Positions 1-11,389 of a DNA stretch of 64,000 nucleotides are shown here, piece after piece. The notes under the pieces are model-generated. The model was not told the DNA's origin and searched no databases. It saw only the letters and a list, made by a program, of their open reading frames with translations. The stretch lies in the NCBI GenBank assembly GCA_036426205.1, contig CM071574.1, forward strand, positions 17,144,440 to 17,208,439, read 5' to 3'. The DNA comes from Ascaphus truei (lineage: Eukaryota > Chordata > Amphibia > Anura > Ascaphidae). The position numbers were made by a program, and so were the translations under genes. Each line of letters starts with the position of its first letter. Within the stretch, counting starts at the first letter, position 1.

Positions 1-122
1 ATGGACCCCCTATGAGCTTATGCCTGTCATATTACATAACTTTTCAGCACAGCCTGGGTGACACTGTGCTCATTTGCTTGTCGTTTCCCAGAATCCCTGG
101 CTGCTGTGGAAGCATTGCATGC

Positions 123-338
123 TAAGGCTGCGTCCATAGTGCAGGATACAGCGCGAGCAACGTAGTTCATGCCGAATCAAACACTAGGACGCCGATACAT
201 ATGCGCATAGTGCGCGCGTGCACGTGCACTACAGGGAGAGCGGGGCTTCACAATACAAACAAGTTTGTTTTGCAAGCGCGACGCCAGGAGGAGGAGGAAG
301 CACGAAAGGTAGCGCGTTCCACTATGGACGTGGCCTTA
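123..338. repeat. Short terminal-inverted-repeat element (MITE-like)
   Basis: The left end reads TAAGGCTGCGTCCATAGTG and the right end is its inverted complement with one or two changes (CACTATGGACGTGGCCTTA), giving TIRs of about 19 bp around 216 bp of GC-rich DNA. The open frame inside (201-401) crosses the right end and shows no protein family, so I do not call it a gene. The superfamily is not determined. Confidence 0.6.
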
Positions 339-632
339 GAGATAATGGTGAAACACAGGGTTGCAGACCTATCTGAGACATATGAATGTGCTCACAAGTG
401 ATATTTTTATTTAGTGTACACTGTACGGTGAAGGGTTTTTGTCACTTTTTACCCACCAAAACTTATATTATGAGTGATTCCAGCTTCACATGGCAAAGCA
501 GGTATTACCATCCTGACACTGTTGAGACCGAAAATATCGAAACAGTTGTCTGTGAGTAGCTTTTACTGACTATGCTGAAATACTTGTAGGGGTCCATGTT
601 AAAATTGACATGACGCAAAAGGTTATTGTAGG

Positions 633-731
633 GAACATGAAAGAACAACAATGTATCATGTCCACAGACGACCTTTCAGCCTCCAAATGAAAGTCCTGCG
701 TGGACCTGATACATTGTTCTTTCATGTTCAT
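633..731. repeat. Foldback palindrome of about 100 bp
   Basis: The left arm starts AACATGAAAGAACAACAATG. The right arm carries its inverted complement (ACATTGTTCTTTCATGTT) with a 3-base indel and one mismatch. RNA or single-stranded DNA from here would fold into a hairpin with a loop of about 30 bases. It is probably a small foldback transposon. Confidence 0.6.
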
Positions 732-738
732 TATGTAA

Positions 739-758
739 CCCCCCCCCCCCCCCCCCCC
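739..758. repeat. Poly-C tract (20 C)
   Basis: An uninterrupted homopolymer of about 20 C lies directly after the foldback element. Confidence 0.9.
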
Positions 759-2159
759 TCTCTGGGAAATGTGCTGCTACTCGTATACTGTATTCTGTGG
801 CTGCTGTTTCATACCTGAGTGGTAACAGGAGGCAGGAGATCTCCGCTATGTTGTGGGGCGGACATCAGGACAGGCTCACGGTGGCTCCTCCAGTCCAAGA
901 GGATCCTGAGGCTTCAGGATGCACATCATGGGCACTTCTTCTTTGCTCTATTGTCATGCTTCAATTACTATGCCAGGTGTTGGTATGACTGAGGTTTATT
1001 GAACAGCAAGGTACATGCACTGGAACACATAGCATCTGTCCCCTGTCCCCTAGGGACGAGGCCTCAGCCACTCCTCTAGCAGGCGAACTCTCTTCAGTGT
1101 CTGCCCACCCTGAAGTCTATCCCAGAACCACCCACTCACACTAACTACGCTACACTACATAGATGAATAACACCTTCCCTGGGGAGTGGCTTGTAAGCTG
1201 GCCTATTCATTGTCATAGACCCCCCTTACAATCACAGGCTAGTCCTGAACTTTATTGAACATGCACAATATAACATACTCAGCATATTCTACTGCTAACA
1301 CTGCCCACGTAATAAAGGGGAATTCAAGTGTTATGAGGCCTAGAAGTTGGTAGCCCAAGGAGACTGGGCTACACTTACAATAACCTATTGTTTCAGAAAC
1401 CCGACAGAAGTGTCTTAATAGTTCGGTTTAAGCATATCTCAGACCAATAAGTATGCTTATTAGGCTCACACAGTGGGTTGATCGTTCATAACCACTATTT
1501 ACATATTAGATACCATTTGATGTCTGATAAACAGACCTGTCCACTCAATTGCTATTATATCCGCCTGTCATAACCACACCTGGAGAGTGTATCACCTTAA
1601 CTTCAAATTAACCTTCCCTCTACCATACATAGGGATATGGTTACTTCATACACCTTGAGTCCCCAGACCTATATTAAATATTTAATCTAACATATTTGGG
1701 TCACTGATTACCCTAATTAGGGATTTACCCCTAATAGCCGGGCTCTCAACTCATCCCAGCTTTTCATTTAGCCTTTTACTGTCATAGTCACACTATTTTA
1801 TGTTGCATACCCTATTAAAGGTTACATTTTATTACTATAATCAATTCACTTACCATGGGATTTGAGTGCTGATATATAGGGGAGGAGAAAAAAAAGGAAT
1901 GTAAGGCAATTTTATTCAACATTAAAATCAAACGCAGAAGAAACATTTCAATATGATCCTCGAAATAAGATAACAATAAGGAGTCACTCACTGTTTTTTA
2001 TGTATTATATAAAAAAAAGTGTATTTTAAAGGGTTTTTTTTCTAAGCTTATTTATTAAACACAACAATTTTTAAGTATATAATGTTTTAGTATGACATGA
2101 ACCATTATTATTACTGCAGGCTTATCCCCTTTTGACTAAAAAATTCACACCTGATATCA
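759..2159. other. No recognised gene; possible old LTR-like material
   Basis: Positions 800-1320 contain sentence-like GC-moderate sequence with TTTATTGAAC blocks (about 1006 and 1249), reminiscent of an LTR polyadenylation region read in reverse. I could not find paired ends. From about 1320 to 2159 the DNA is AT-rich and featureless to me. Confidence 0.3.
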
Positions 2160-2850
2160 GTTTTTTAATTACACAGAGTGTATTTAAGGAGAAGGGGCAA
2201 GCCTGTTTAGTGTCCCCGAAGAAGCTATTCACATGGTGAAACGCATAGGAGGAGGAGCCTACTGAGGGTCACCAAGCATTGAGCATTACAGCAATCATTG
2301 CTTCTGAGCACTGCCTGTTCATTTTGGGACTGAACTTGCTAGCCTTGGGAATCCTTCCAGTGCACATGGACCCGTGTCACATCCGGTGTCTGACGTCACG
2401 TCCAGAGTCCGACATCACTTCCGGGTTTCACGGAGGAGAAGAGGTAGAGCCAGCCGCAGCAGCCAAAGCAGCACAAGCCAGGACAAGGGGTTAACTGAGG
2501 ATCATTCCCAGGAGACAACTACCCCAGCACAGCAGCTTAGCAGAGCGGAGAAGATCGGCGTAAACACCCCTCTCCCCCCCTCCCCCCCTCCCCACCCCCA
2601 CCCTTAACGGAGAAGATTGAGTGACTGAGAGTTACAAGGAAGGTCCATCAATTACCCAAAACAGGCACATCTGCAGCAGCCCCAATTACTCAGACAGAGT
2701 CTATTGCTTTTATTTTTTCGGATTTACATTTTTTTTTATTGCATTATTGTACATTTGGGTATGTATCACCCATGCCACTTTCCTATATAAAGGCACTTTT
2801 ATTTATTGCTTTTTTTGCGCCTCTCTCTTTTTCTCTTTGAGATCACGTCT
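2160..2850 (+). mobile_element. Dispersed element with hammerhead-like module (Penelope-related UTR type)
   Basis: The order is TATTTAAGGAGAAGGGG, then a hammerhead-like motif (2213-2250), then GGAGGAGGAGCC, a GC-rich body with repeated ACGTCAC/CCGAC blocks, and an AT-rich tail ending in TTTTTTTGCGCCTCTCTC. The same order of 'TATTTAAGGG' followed by a hammerhead-like module occurs on the - strand in the Penelope-like element at about 24550-24640. I infer a non-autonomous copy or a solo terminal region of that type of retroelement. The short frames inside are not convincing genes. Confidence 0.45.
2213..2250 (+). ncRNA. Hammerhead-like module, degenerate
   Basis: The core reads CCGAAGA (canonical CUGANGA), then a hairpin-capable stretch in which TTCAC pairs with GTGAA, then GAAACGCATAGG. 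Box 1 has C in place of the conserved U, and the palindrome after GAAA is CGCA rather than CGCG, so activity is doubtful. I call it from its similarity to the other modules in this window. Confidence 0.35.
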
Positions 2851-3057
2851 GCAGTCTGACTTATTTTGAAATGATTATTCAGCCAGGCTTTAGTGTATGC
2901 AAAGATGACTGCTTTATAGTCAAGTGATATATTAATCTTTAACGTAATGCTTATAAAGTGAATGACCTTAGCCCAATATTTCTTCATTTTCCTGCCATTC
3001 CAGATGCCATGGATAAAGTCTGCCGAGTTTTGCTTACATTTGAAACAAGCACTAGAG

Positions 3058-3240
3058 CAGGGGTGGGCAACTCCAGTCCTCGAGGGCCATCAACAGGTCA
3101 GGTTTTAAGGATATCCCTGCTTCCGCACAGGGGGCTCAATCAGTGGCTCAGTCATTGACTGAGTCACCTGTGCTGAAGCAGGGATATCCTGAAAACCTGA
3201 CCTGTTGGTGGCCCTCGAGGACTGGAGTTCGGCACTTCTG
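3058..3240. mobile_element. Palindromic hAT-type MITE
   Basis: It begins CAGGGGTGGGCAACTCCAGT and ends in the inverted complement of most of that. The whole 183 bp is nearly self-complementary, with the middle reading GGTGGCTCAATCAGTGGCTC-like in both directions. Eight-base direct repeats flank it (CACTAGAG left, CGCTAGAG right), as expected for hAT elements. Relatives in this window lie at 14113, 39977 and 62949. Confidence 0.75.
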
Positions 3241-3289
3241 CGCTAGAGGAATCTGGTCTAAGTCCATGATATAACAAAAGAGAGAGATA

Positions 3290-3688
3290 CACTGGCGACA
3301 CACTTTATTCGAGCTCGGCTAGTCCCACGAATTCGGGTATACCCGGGCGTATTGAGGTTTGTGACTGTTTTCTGCCCGAGTGCATTGGGTTATTTTCCAG
3401 GCAGGGATTGAAGCATTTTATTCCCGCTGGCTGCAATACTGCACAGTATATATATATATATACTGCATTACAATTCATGAATTTATGCCATCTGGTAGAC
3501 ACGCGAAGCATTGCAGCCTATTAAATCCTAATCATTATCATTTAACAAATCAGCCGCCCGTCAGCCAGGCATGAACCCAGGCTGGGAAGGCAAACGCAAC
3601 GGGGCTTGTCAGAGGCGAGGAGCGGCGCATTCCAGGTATCTGCCAGGTACATACTGGGTATTTGCTCGAATAAAGTGTGTCGGTGCAG
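3290..3688. mobile_element. TA-flanked terminal-inverted-repeat element
   Basis: The left end CACTGGCGACACACTTTATT is matched in inverted form at the right end (AATAAAGTGTGTCGGTGCAG), giving TIRs of about 25 bp with TA on both outer sides. The 400-bp interior has a short (TA)n run at about 3450 and no transposase. It is a MITE, probably of the Tc1/mariner or a similar TA-targeting group. Confidence 0.6.
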
Positions 3689-4084
3689 TACTGTAGGTCC
3701 TGTAGTAGTTTGAACTGTTCTCAGAGCACAGTCGGGAGAGTACATTTTTTCCTTCTCCCAAACCCTTCAAGAATCACATCAATAGATTGTAAGTAGGAGA
3801 AGTTATCTTTCCATTTTAAAAAAAAGAATGGATTCCCCAAATCTTCTCATTATCTAAGTCTCTTAGCGGATCAGTAACCAGAGTCTTTGTGAATCCCAGA
3901 CCAAGAAAAGCTGAGATTGCCCAGTTCAATTGGTTATCCGCGAGAGAGTCCACTTGCTTCCAACTAACGGGCAAATAGACAGAAATCCTGGGTACAGACA
4001 AATAGCAGATCTGGCAGATTTCCATGCTTTGATAAATCCTAGAAGAGAACGTTGGCTCTGATTGGTAGATTGCCAAGAATAAAA

Positions 4085-4440
4085 TGTATTTATTTATTTA
4101 TAAAATGTTTTACCAGGAAGTAATACATTGAGAGTTACCTCTCGTTTTCAAGTATGTCCTGGGCATAGTTATGATGACAGATACATGGTTACCAGTACAT
4201 TAGGTGAACAGGGTTTATACATTATATATGATATTGCATTACATTAGGTGAACAGGTTTATAGATTATATATGAAGACATTGCATGAACAGTTAAAGATA
4301 AAATAAGCTATAGGCGTATGTAACAGTTACAGACCACATTAAAATTTAAGACAGCTTTAGTTTTGAAAGTAGGCTGGTGGCAGTTTTGAGAGTCTCTGGT
4401 AGATTGTTCCAGTTGTGGGGTGCACGGTAAGAGAAGGTGG
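4085..4440. repeat. Dispersed repeat resembling a LINE 3' tail
   Basis: The stretch begins TTTATTTATTTATAAAATG and continues with 'accaggaagtaatacattgag', a style of sequence shared by several 3'-tail-like repeats here (5818-5890, 15598-15780, 31780-31820, about 40340-40395: 'tatttatatagcgccattaatgtac', 'gccaacatattc[ct]gcag'). They look like 3' ends of L2/CR1-type LINEs or SINEs that use such tails. This is pattern recognition only. Confidence 0.35.
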
Positions 4441-4449
4441 AGTGGCCGG

Positions 4450-4790
4450 ACACTTTAAGCCCCCAGGCGCAACATTTTCTGTGGGGGGTGCGGCACTTAC
4501 AGAGGCCCTACGCTCTTCCCCACAACTTTTAAATGAAATGCCAGGGGAGCACACAAGGTCTCTGTATATCCCTTACCTTGTCTCTGGCGGCTTCTGGTGA
4601 CGCACCGCCATGGCAACGTGGAGTGAAATTACGCTGCATGGTCAAATAGCAACGCAACGTCACACAACACAGTGATGTCAGATGACGCCGGAGAAAAGGT
4701 AAGGTGGGTGGGGGGAGTGCAACTATGGGGGTAGAGCAGGCAGGGGGGCGCAGACAAAAAAGTTTGCACACTCCTGTACTATAGGAGGAG
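4450..4790. mobile_element. Diverged relative of the hAT element at 47502
   Basis: The body carries the same blocks as 47502-47862: a G-rich start, 'gcggcacttacagaggccctacgctctt', 'accttgtctctg' and an end in AAAGTTTGCACACTCCTG. The left terminus is not clear, so no target duplication can be shown. Confidence 0.4.
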
Positions 4791-4904
4791 CATGTTATTG
4801 ACCTTGTCAGTAGAAAAAGGATAACAGAAACAAAGCAGAGGAGCACAGGTCCAACCTAATTGATGTAAAGATTAGTCTGACTCAGAGCTTCAACATATAT
4901 TCTT

Positions 4905-5780
4905 TGTTAGCTTCAGGAGACTAAAAGGACTTACGTCGGTCTTGAATATTGCAGGGTAGACAACGGCACATCTCATCTGCTTGTTGTGTAGCATCGAGCA
5001 GAAAAGCTGGAATTCTTAATTTTCCATGCAAGATAAAGAGAGAAGTCAGTAAAAAAATGTGTTCTCTTTGTTGCGCACCGCAGGATTTTTCCTGTAAACC
5101 CTCATGACCTGGAGCTTCTCCTAGAAAGGAAGAATTTTGTGGTCCCAGACAACGATCTCTTTCAATCTGAACAGGGAATTGACATTCCTTTAGATGTAGA
5201 ATTTTGGTTAAATCAGTTGATACAAAAGACAGGAGATCTGGTTCTTGAACAGATTTTATAATCAGAGATTATTCCTTCTGGATCTAAATAATCCATCTTC
5301 AATTTGAGTTGCAAGGTGTCTTTTTAGAGAGAATGCATTGAAGAGATTGATTATTCATCTTATCCTGAGAATCAGAGATTCTAAGTTCCATCTCATAGAC
5401 TTTAAGTTGCTCCTGTGAGATGTCTCGTTTCATTTCCTACAGATCAATCCGATATTCTCGGATTTAAAATTAGATGTCAGAGCAGTTAACACCTTGCCGG
5501 AAATGTGACTACTACTTGAGATAATAAAAAATCTTCTTCAGTATATTGGCTGTCATGTGCACCTTTTCTTCTTTCATGTTTATCCCATCTCTCCTGTTTA
5601 GAAGACAATCCCACTTCACGAGTGGTCAAATAATCAACTTGTTGAGCATCGGTTGAGATCCAGGAGGGTCATATGCTTTACCTTAGTAATTGCATGAGGT
5701 AAACTTAATGAACATTTCTGAGCAACCAAAAGATAATTATTTTTCAGATTAACATGCTTTTTAGGAGCAATTGAAAATAA
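4905..5780 (-). pseudogene. L1-like ORF1 remnant
   Basis: Read on the - strand in broken frames, the stretch gives pieces that look like an L1 ORF1 protein: a heptad-like stretch with ISQEQLKVYEMELRI, a piece resembling the RRM-domain start (QIERDRCLGPQN, compare 'IERAHRLGP' in L1 ORF1), and a C-terminal piece (DATQQADEMCRCLPC) in the place of the conserved 'S..TQ..R' segment. Several frame changes and stops interrupt it. A retroelement remnant is likely; the exact family is uncertain. Confidence 0.4.
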
Positions 5781-7049
5781 GAGGTATTGTAGAGAATGTT
5801 CAGAGAAAAAATTAATGTATTATCATTGTTTATTTGTTACATGCCAATATGTTCCGCAGCGCTGTATAATGGGGGTACAGAGAGAGATAAATTATATAAA
5901 GAAAATGACATACGAAATAAGGACAAACAAGCGCCAACAGATACAGAAGGTAATGAGGGCCCTGCTCATGAGAGCGTACACTCAGAGGAAATAAGGGGAC
6001 ATTTTGAAACAAATGGTAAGACCACTGTCCCACTCATTGTGGGACGGAGTATACCTCAGGATAGAGTTTGGACCAACTGCACAGCCGACCCATTAAAGTA
6101 TGGAGGTGTCACTGTCCCGGTTAATAGATGAGGGATTGAAAAGCAGATGGCATTGGCAACATGTATTTAATTGGGCATGGCAAAACCCGGCCAAGAAATC
6201 AGTCTAGAAAATGTTATGCGCTTCAAGAGATAACAAAAGTGCTAATTTTAATTTGAATAGAAGGCATATTAATGTGGCAAGTAATAAAATATGAATGATG
6301 TTGTATAGAAAACTACTGTAATGTACAACTAGAGTTTTGCTTATCTCTAATAAATAGTCAGGCATCAGCAGTCTTCAGGCAACTGTGCTGAGCTTACTAT
6401 TTTCTCTGGCTGTATTTCAGAAATATTACTGTATACAGTATAAGTGTGTAGTATCACTGGTTGTTGTTCTGCATTGCACATAAGATTCAATAGTACTACT
6501 TTCTTGGCTACTTAACTGAAGTTTGGAAAGTACAGCACACTACTTTATCATTGAACACAGAAACACATGTTTTTTTTGTGCTAAGAATGTTGCTTTGTTT
6601 ATTGCACTGCTTGACTTAGTTATACAGGCTTATGTGTCACTGAATCATCTTTGAGCTTACACTGAATACAGTTCACGAATGAATAACGTAAAATATTAAT
6701 GAATCAGGTAGGATTACATATCCCAGAGGACAGTTTGCTATTCAGTTGAACATCTAAGTATGTAAGAATTATCGACAGGGACAACTGAAAATATGTGCAA
6801 CGTCCTTTATTCTTACTAATAACCTTTTCAGACTGCATAAAGGAACAAACGTGGGCTATTTTTTTTTTGTTACTTAAGTTTTTTATTAATCATTTTTCCA
6901 AAAGTAAGAGGGGTACAAAAAGAAAAAAGGGGGGGGGGGGGGGGGGACAATACAACGGTACAATATTACAAATAGTCTGATTACACATTAGGAGGGGAGG
7001 AGAGTATGGGAAGGGGGGAAGGGGACAGCATTTGAAACCATGTAACATA

Positions 7050-7511
7050 TTAAAGCTGCAGTTCAGTCAATATCCTGCATGTGTGTTTTTTTTTAATAAA
7101 TCAGTTCTGTAGTAAGAAAAAATACTTTTAGCATTTTCTGTTTTTAAAAAAACAACTTTGAAAGACCAATTTTCTTGTATTCTATTTTAACAGCCATTTG
7201 CTAAGGCACTGCCCCTTCATGTCCTGTCACAAGCCCTGGCACACCGATTTGTCAACCCTGCCCTCCCTCTAGCACATGTCAGTGCAGTAGTGCTCATGAA
7301 TATTCATGAGCTTCCACTGACTGACAAGCAGAATATAAACAAATCCCAGCTTTTAATTTGTCACCAAATTTCGACCTATCAATACATGGAGAATGAATTG
7401 ACCTGCAGCTATACAGTTCTATAGGTAATTAGAGATTGCACACATAAAACTATTGAAGTAAAAAAATAAATGTAAAAAAAAAAAAAAAAAAAGACTGAAC
7501 TGCAGCTTTAA
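7050..7511. mobile_element. TTAA-flanked MITE, copy 1
   Basis: The ends are perfect inverted copies: TTAAAGCTGCAGTTCAGTC at the left and its complement at the right, so TTAA stands at both borders as in piggyBac-type insertions. The interior has no coding potential and ends in an A-run. A second copy with the same ends and interior is at 34954-35412. Confidence 0.8.
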
Positions 7512-7573
7512 ATAACAGGTGAGGTACAACATAGATCATAAATCTTAAATCTTAAATCACTGTTCAGAATAAT

Positions 7574-8146
7574 CTAGTCTAAATATGGGGATATACCTGC
7601 ATGTCTAAACCAAGGAGCCCATGTCTCTGAGAATTGTGAAGTGGAACCAGTTAGGTAGGCAGTGAGTTTTTCCATGTAGACTATATGCCAGATTTTGTTA
7701 TTGATTTGGTTTAAGGATGGGGGAGTCGGTTGTTTCCAGTTTTTGGCAATGGTGCATCTAGTAGCATTTAGAATTTGGGAGATAACTTTAATTTCTTTTT
7801 TGTTACAATTGGCCATTGGTTTTCCCAAGACTGTATATATTGGGTCCTGTGGGACAGTGATTCCCAGAACCCTGTGTATTAAAGCAAACACTTCCCTCCA
7901 TGTTTGCTAAATTTTTGGACAAGACCAAAATATGTGCAGTATATTCCCCCTTTCGCCACAACCACACCAACATAAAGGAGAGACACCTGGGAGAAAAGAG
8001 TTCAACCTGGTAGGAGTCATATACCATCTAAATATTAGCTTGTAAATATTCTCCTTAATCACCACACAGGAAGAATTTTTGGAGGCAGCCTCCCAAACAT
8101 CTTTCCAGACATCAAAATCCAAATTGGTATTTAACTCCTCCTCCCA
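7574..8146 (-). pseudogene. L1 ORF2 C-terminal part (3' segment)
   Basis: This is the - strand reading of the ORF2 region after the reverse transcriptase. It contains a Cys-containing piece (PLCWCGCGERGNILHIFWSC, the 'C..CG..GT..H..W.C' type segment found near the end of L1 ORF2) and the terminal piece ILNATRCTIAKNWK, then KIWHIVYMEKLTAYL. An in-frame TAG at about 7904-7906 separates two open stretches (8122-7907 and 7891-7574), so the frame is broken. It starts at the inversion junction 8146/8147. Confidence 0.75.
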
Positions 8147-9254
8147 CTAGACGCTGAAAAAGCTTTTGATCGGCTGGATTGGCAGTTTATGAATGCCACA
8201 CTCTCACAAATGGGATTTACTCCCAAAATCTTAAACAGCATAAACACGTTATACTCTGTTCCAACAGCCATAGTAAAAATGAATAAGTCCTTGTCTGACC
8301 CTTTCCCAATATCGAACAGAACCAGACAGGGGTGCCCACTGTCCCCCTTGTTATTTGCTTTGGCAATTGAACCATTAGCCTGCCAGATAAGAATGAACCC
8401 CAATATCACGGGTATCAATGTTGGACAGAAGGAATTCAAGATAGCTCTCTATGCGGATGACATACTATTGACGCTCTCAAACCCCCTTATCTCCCTCCCC
8501 AACCTTTTCCAAGCTCTATCTGAGTTTGGCTCCCTCTCAGGATACAAAATTAACCACTCTAAAGCTATGTCTCTTAGCTTAAACCTTCCCAAGGATATGG
8601 TAAAATTACTTCAACTTAATTTTGACTTCAAGTGGTATCAGACCCACATTAAATATTTAGGGGTTCAAATAACAAAAGATTACTCATCCCTATACAAAAT
8701 AAACTTTAAACCTTTATTCGACCAAGTTACAAAGGACTTGTCCACCTGGAATCCATACATCATATCTTGGTTCGGAAGGATCGCCACTATTAAAATGAAC
8801 ATTTTTCCTAGAATACTGTACCTCTTCCAAACTCTCCCTGTAAAGATTTGTCAGAAGGACCTAAACAATATTCAAAATAAAATTCTGAAATTTGTATGGC
8901 AAAATAGACGTCCTAGAGTCCGCAAAGATATCCTTTATAAATCTAAGCTAGAAGAAGGCTTAGCCTTTACAAACCTACAAAAGTACTATAGAGCGGCGCA
9001 ACTAGTTAGTTGGCATTCAAACCCAACCGAAAAAAAGATGGGTCGAACTAGAAGAATCGATCTGCTCCCCATGCAAAATTAAGACTCTCCTCTGGCTTAA
9101 TAGAAAATCAAGACCAGTTGAGGTTTACACAAACCCGATGTTATCTTTCGCATGTAATCTTTGGGACTCCCTTAAAGTTAGGTTCCAACTGACTGGTACC
9201 CCATCCCTCATGCAACCCCTGTTTTCAGATCCCTCCCTCCCTTTTTACACTAAT
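8147..9254 (+). pseudogene. L1 ORF2 reverse transcriptase domain (inverted 5' segment)
   Basis: The first codons at the junction read LDAEKAFDRLDW, the catalytic motif A. They are followed by TRQGCPLSPLLFALAIEPLA (motif B region), YADDILLTL (catalytic motif C, YADD), GYKINHSK and KYLGVQI, all typical of the L1 clade. The open frame from the first Met runs 8189-9082. A one-base deletion in an A-run at about 9033-9041 shifts the frame there, and past it the correct frame stays open to the target duplication. There is no endonuclease part and no ORF1. As a 5'-inverted, truncated copy it cannot retrotranspose. Confidence 0.85.
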
Positions 9255-9864
9255 AACGTGGGCTATTTTTATAGAAAGTGTTCACAACATTATTATTAGC
9301 AGCTGGAACAAAATTGATCAACCAAAGATTTTTTGTCTTCAATTAAATTCTTAACTGCATGTAATGATTCCAAAAGCTAGGATATAGTTGAGGCGTTGGC
9401 GAAAATTTGAAGGCTGCAAGCCAAACAAAGTAGAGATAATTCTTGGCCTGGATATGAGAAAGAGCCACCTCACCAATTGGTGTTGTTTCAGTTGAATAAG
9501 GCACAATGCAATGTTTACGTTTGGCTCGTCTGCTGTCACTTGCCATACAATGGGATAGGCCAGCTGCAACGCGAATAGAAAAAAAAAATAACGTTAACAT
9601 TTAAAAGGACTCAAATAAAAATAAAATCCTAAGGATCCATTTAGGTGGCTGGGTGAGTCAAGTTGAAAGACGTCAGCATTCAAAGGGGAACATGCTGCCT
9701 CACCAGACTCCACAACGTATAAAACTAATTATAGGCTAAAGCTGCAGTGTAAGTGTATATAGAGGTGGTTTCATGTATTTACCATTTTATTTTAATAAAA
9801 AAATCCATTTAACTATACAAAAGTGTCTATTATTTATGAAAAAAGTCTACATTTAGCCTATAAT

Positions 9865-10007
9865 AGTAATAATCCCCTCAGAACAGGGCATTACTGGCCA
9901 ATAATGCCCTGGCTGGGTTAAAGTCCCTCGGCTTCGCCTCCGGCCTTCAACTCTTCCAGCCAAGGCATTATTGGCCAGTAATGCCCTGTTCTTCGGGGAT
10001 TATTACT
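9865..10007. repeat. Foldback palindrome of about 143 bp
   Basis: The outer arm AGTAATAATCCCC is matched by GGGGATTATTACT. Inside it, GAACAGGGCATTACTGGCCA is matched by TGGCCAGTAATGCCCTGTTC, with a GC-rich loop of about 45 bases. It is a near-perfect hairpin and probably a small MITE. Confidence 0.8.
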
Positions 10008-10230
10008 TAAGTATAACTATTATGGCAGCAGTATTTAGGATAGATTGTTGGTGGAGACAGGTGAGAGGCAGGAAGGCAAGACAGCAGGAAGTTACAGTAA
10101 TCGATACGGGAGAGAATGAGGGCCTGTGTCAGAGTTTTAGCAGTCAAGCAACAGAGGAAAGGGCGTATCTTTGTAATATTGCGGAGCAAAAACAACAGGC
10201 TTTACAGTACCTGAATGTGTGAGGAAAAAT
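10007..10230 (-). pseudogene. L2/CR1-like LINE reverse transcriptase end, remnant
   Basis: The - strand open frame 10195-10007 reads NITKIRPFLC, then ALILSRIDYCNFLLSCLP. That matches the 'L.......A...SRLDYCN.LL.GLP' segment just after the RT domain in L2-like LINEs. Only this piece is left. Confidence 0.6.
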
Positions 10231-10787
10231 ATACAAAACTTTTGTCTAATTTTCAATTCTGCAGTTATTTTCAAAGCAAATGTTAGTATTATACTGTTTT
10301 ATTAGTAACTTTAAAAAAATGGTAATAATGCCAAATATTTATGCATTCTGTATACATTTTTGGTAATTCAAAAATGAAGCAGTTTTGATTGAAACTGTAA
10401 AAAAGCTATTTTACTTCCAGCATACATGTACGTTTTACGTCATTTCAAAAAATTCAATTTTATTTTACGGTTTATTATTGTTTTTATTTAAAATTACTTA
10501 CTGGGGCACCATAATCTAAATGTCTTAATCCGGCCCTGTCTCCCATCATAACATTCTGACAGCAAACAATGGCCAGAACCAAGTTCTCAGATGGGACAAC
10601 CATCAGGAGAATCTACATCCTCTCCCCATTGTTCTGACCCACTCCACAAAGGATGAAATCAGAGGTCAAGTCTCTAGTCTCTATATAGGTCTGCTACTCC
10701 ATCACCATGAGATAGGCCTAATTTACAGGTAAAATGGACTTCCGGGTAGAAAAGGAGCCAGTGAGATACTTAAGAAATATATATATA

Positions 10788-11121
10788 CACAGGCATACCC
10801 CGCATTAACGTACGCAATGGGACCGGAGCATGTATGTAAAGTGAAAATGTACTTAAAGTGAAGCACTACCTTTTCCCCACTTATCGATGCATGTACTATA
10901 CGGCAATCGTCATATACATGCATAACTGATGTAAATAATGTATTTGTAACAGGGTCTATAGTCTCCCCGCTTGCGCACTGCTTCGGTACAGATAGGGAGC
11001 CGGTATTGCTGTTCAGGACGTACTGACAGGCGCATGCGCGAGCTGCCGTTTGCCTATTGAGCGAGATGTACTTACTCGCGAGTGTACTTAAAGTGAGTGT
11101 GCTTAAACCGAGGTATGCCTG
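10788..11121. mobile_element. pogo/Tigger-like MITE
   Basis: The ends are CACAGGCATACCCCGCATTA at the left and, inverted from the right, CAGGCATACCTCGGTTTAAG, with TA on both outer sides. They closely resemble the 'CAGGCATACCTCG' ends known for Tigger elements. The 334-bp interior repeats the motif 'gtacttaaagtga' and encodes nothing recognisable. It sits at the edge of a repeat fragment (11126-11213) shared with 36862-36948. Confidence 0.75.
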
Positions 11122-11125
11122 TATG

Positions 11126-11213
11126 TGTCTTCTATCAAATATAGAAAATTCATGATTTATTTACCTGCGTGCTGTCCCTTGATGTCGTGTTGCAACTGGT
11201 ATCGTATGGTCTG
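11126..11213 (+). repeat. Fragment of hammerhead-element tail
   Basis: The block 'gtcttctatcaaatatagaa' to 'gtatcgtatggtctg' is repeated at 36862-36948, where it directly follows a hammerhead-like module. Here the module itself is missing and the pogo-like MITE takes its place. Confidence 0.6.
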
Positions 11214-11285
11214 TTATTGCTTTATGGGATAAGCACCAAAACTTATTTACTTGCATATGGTGTGCCGGCTGTGCATTGGATTCAT

Positions 11286-11341
11286 TCTCTCTCTCTCTCT
11301 CTCTGTCTCTCTGTCTCTCTGTCTCTCTGTCTCTCTGTCTC

Positions 11342-11388
<47 letters not shown>
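11286..11388. repeat. (CT)n microsatellite with CTGT interruptions
   Basis: About 100 bp of CT repeats, with interspersed 'ctctgt' units in the first half. The open frames over it (Leu/Ser repeats, or Arg/Glu on the - strand) are repeat artefacts. Confidence 0.95.

Positions 11389-11389
<1 letters not shown>

Larger units (their letters stand above)
6864..9254 (-). mobile_element. L1-type LINE with 5' inversion (twin priming)
   Basis: A 16-bp direct repeat AACGTGGGCTATTTTT flanks the insertion (6848-6863 and 9255-9270). A poly-T run at the left end is the poly-A tail of a - strand element. The left part (to 8146) encodes the C-terminal part of ORF2 on the - strand. The right part (8147 on) encodes the reverse transcriptase part on the + strand. 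An upstream segment inverted relative to the 3' end is the known product of twin priming. A G-rich tract (about 6930-6946) and a 462-bp TTAA-flanked MITE (7050-7511) lie in the 3' part. Confidence 0.85.
6258..9357. repeat. Duplicated unique segment, copy A (split by L1)
   Basis: Positions 6258-6863 and 9255-9357 together match 13077-14334 closely, for example 'tttgcttatctctaataaatagt', 'actttatcattgaacacagaaacacatg' and 'gtgttcacaacat[ct]attattagcagctggaac[ac]a'. Copy A is interrupted by the L1 insertion 6864-9254. Copy B is interrupted by different small elements. The duplication therefore predates all of these insertions. Confidence 0.75.
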
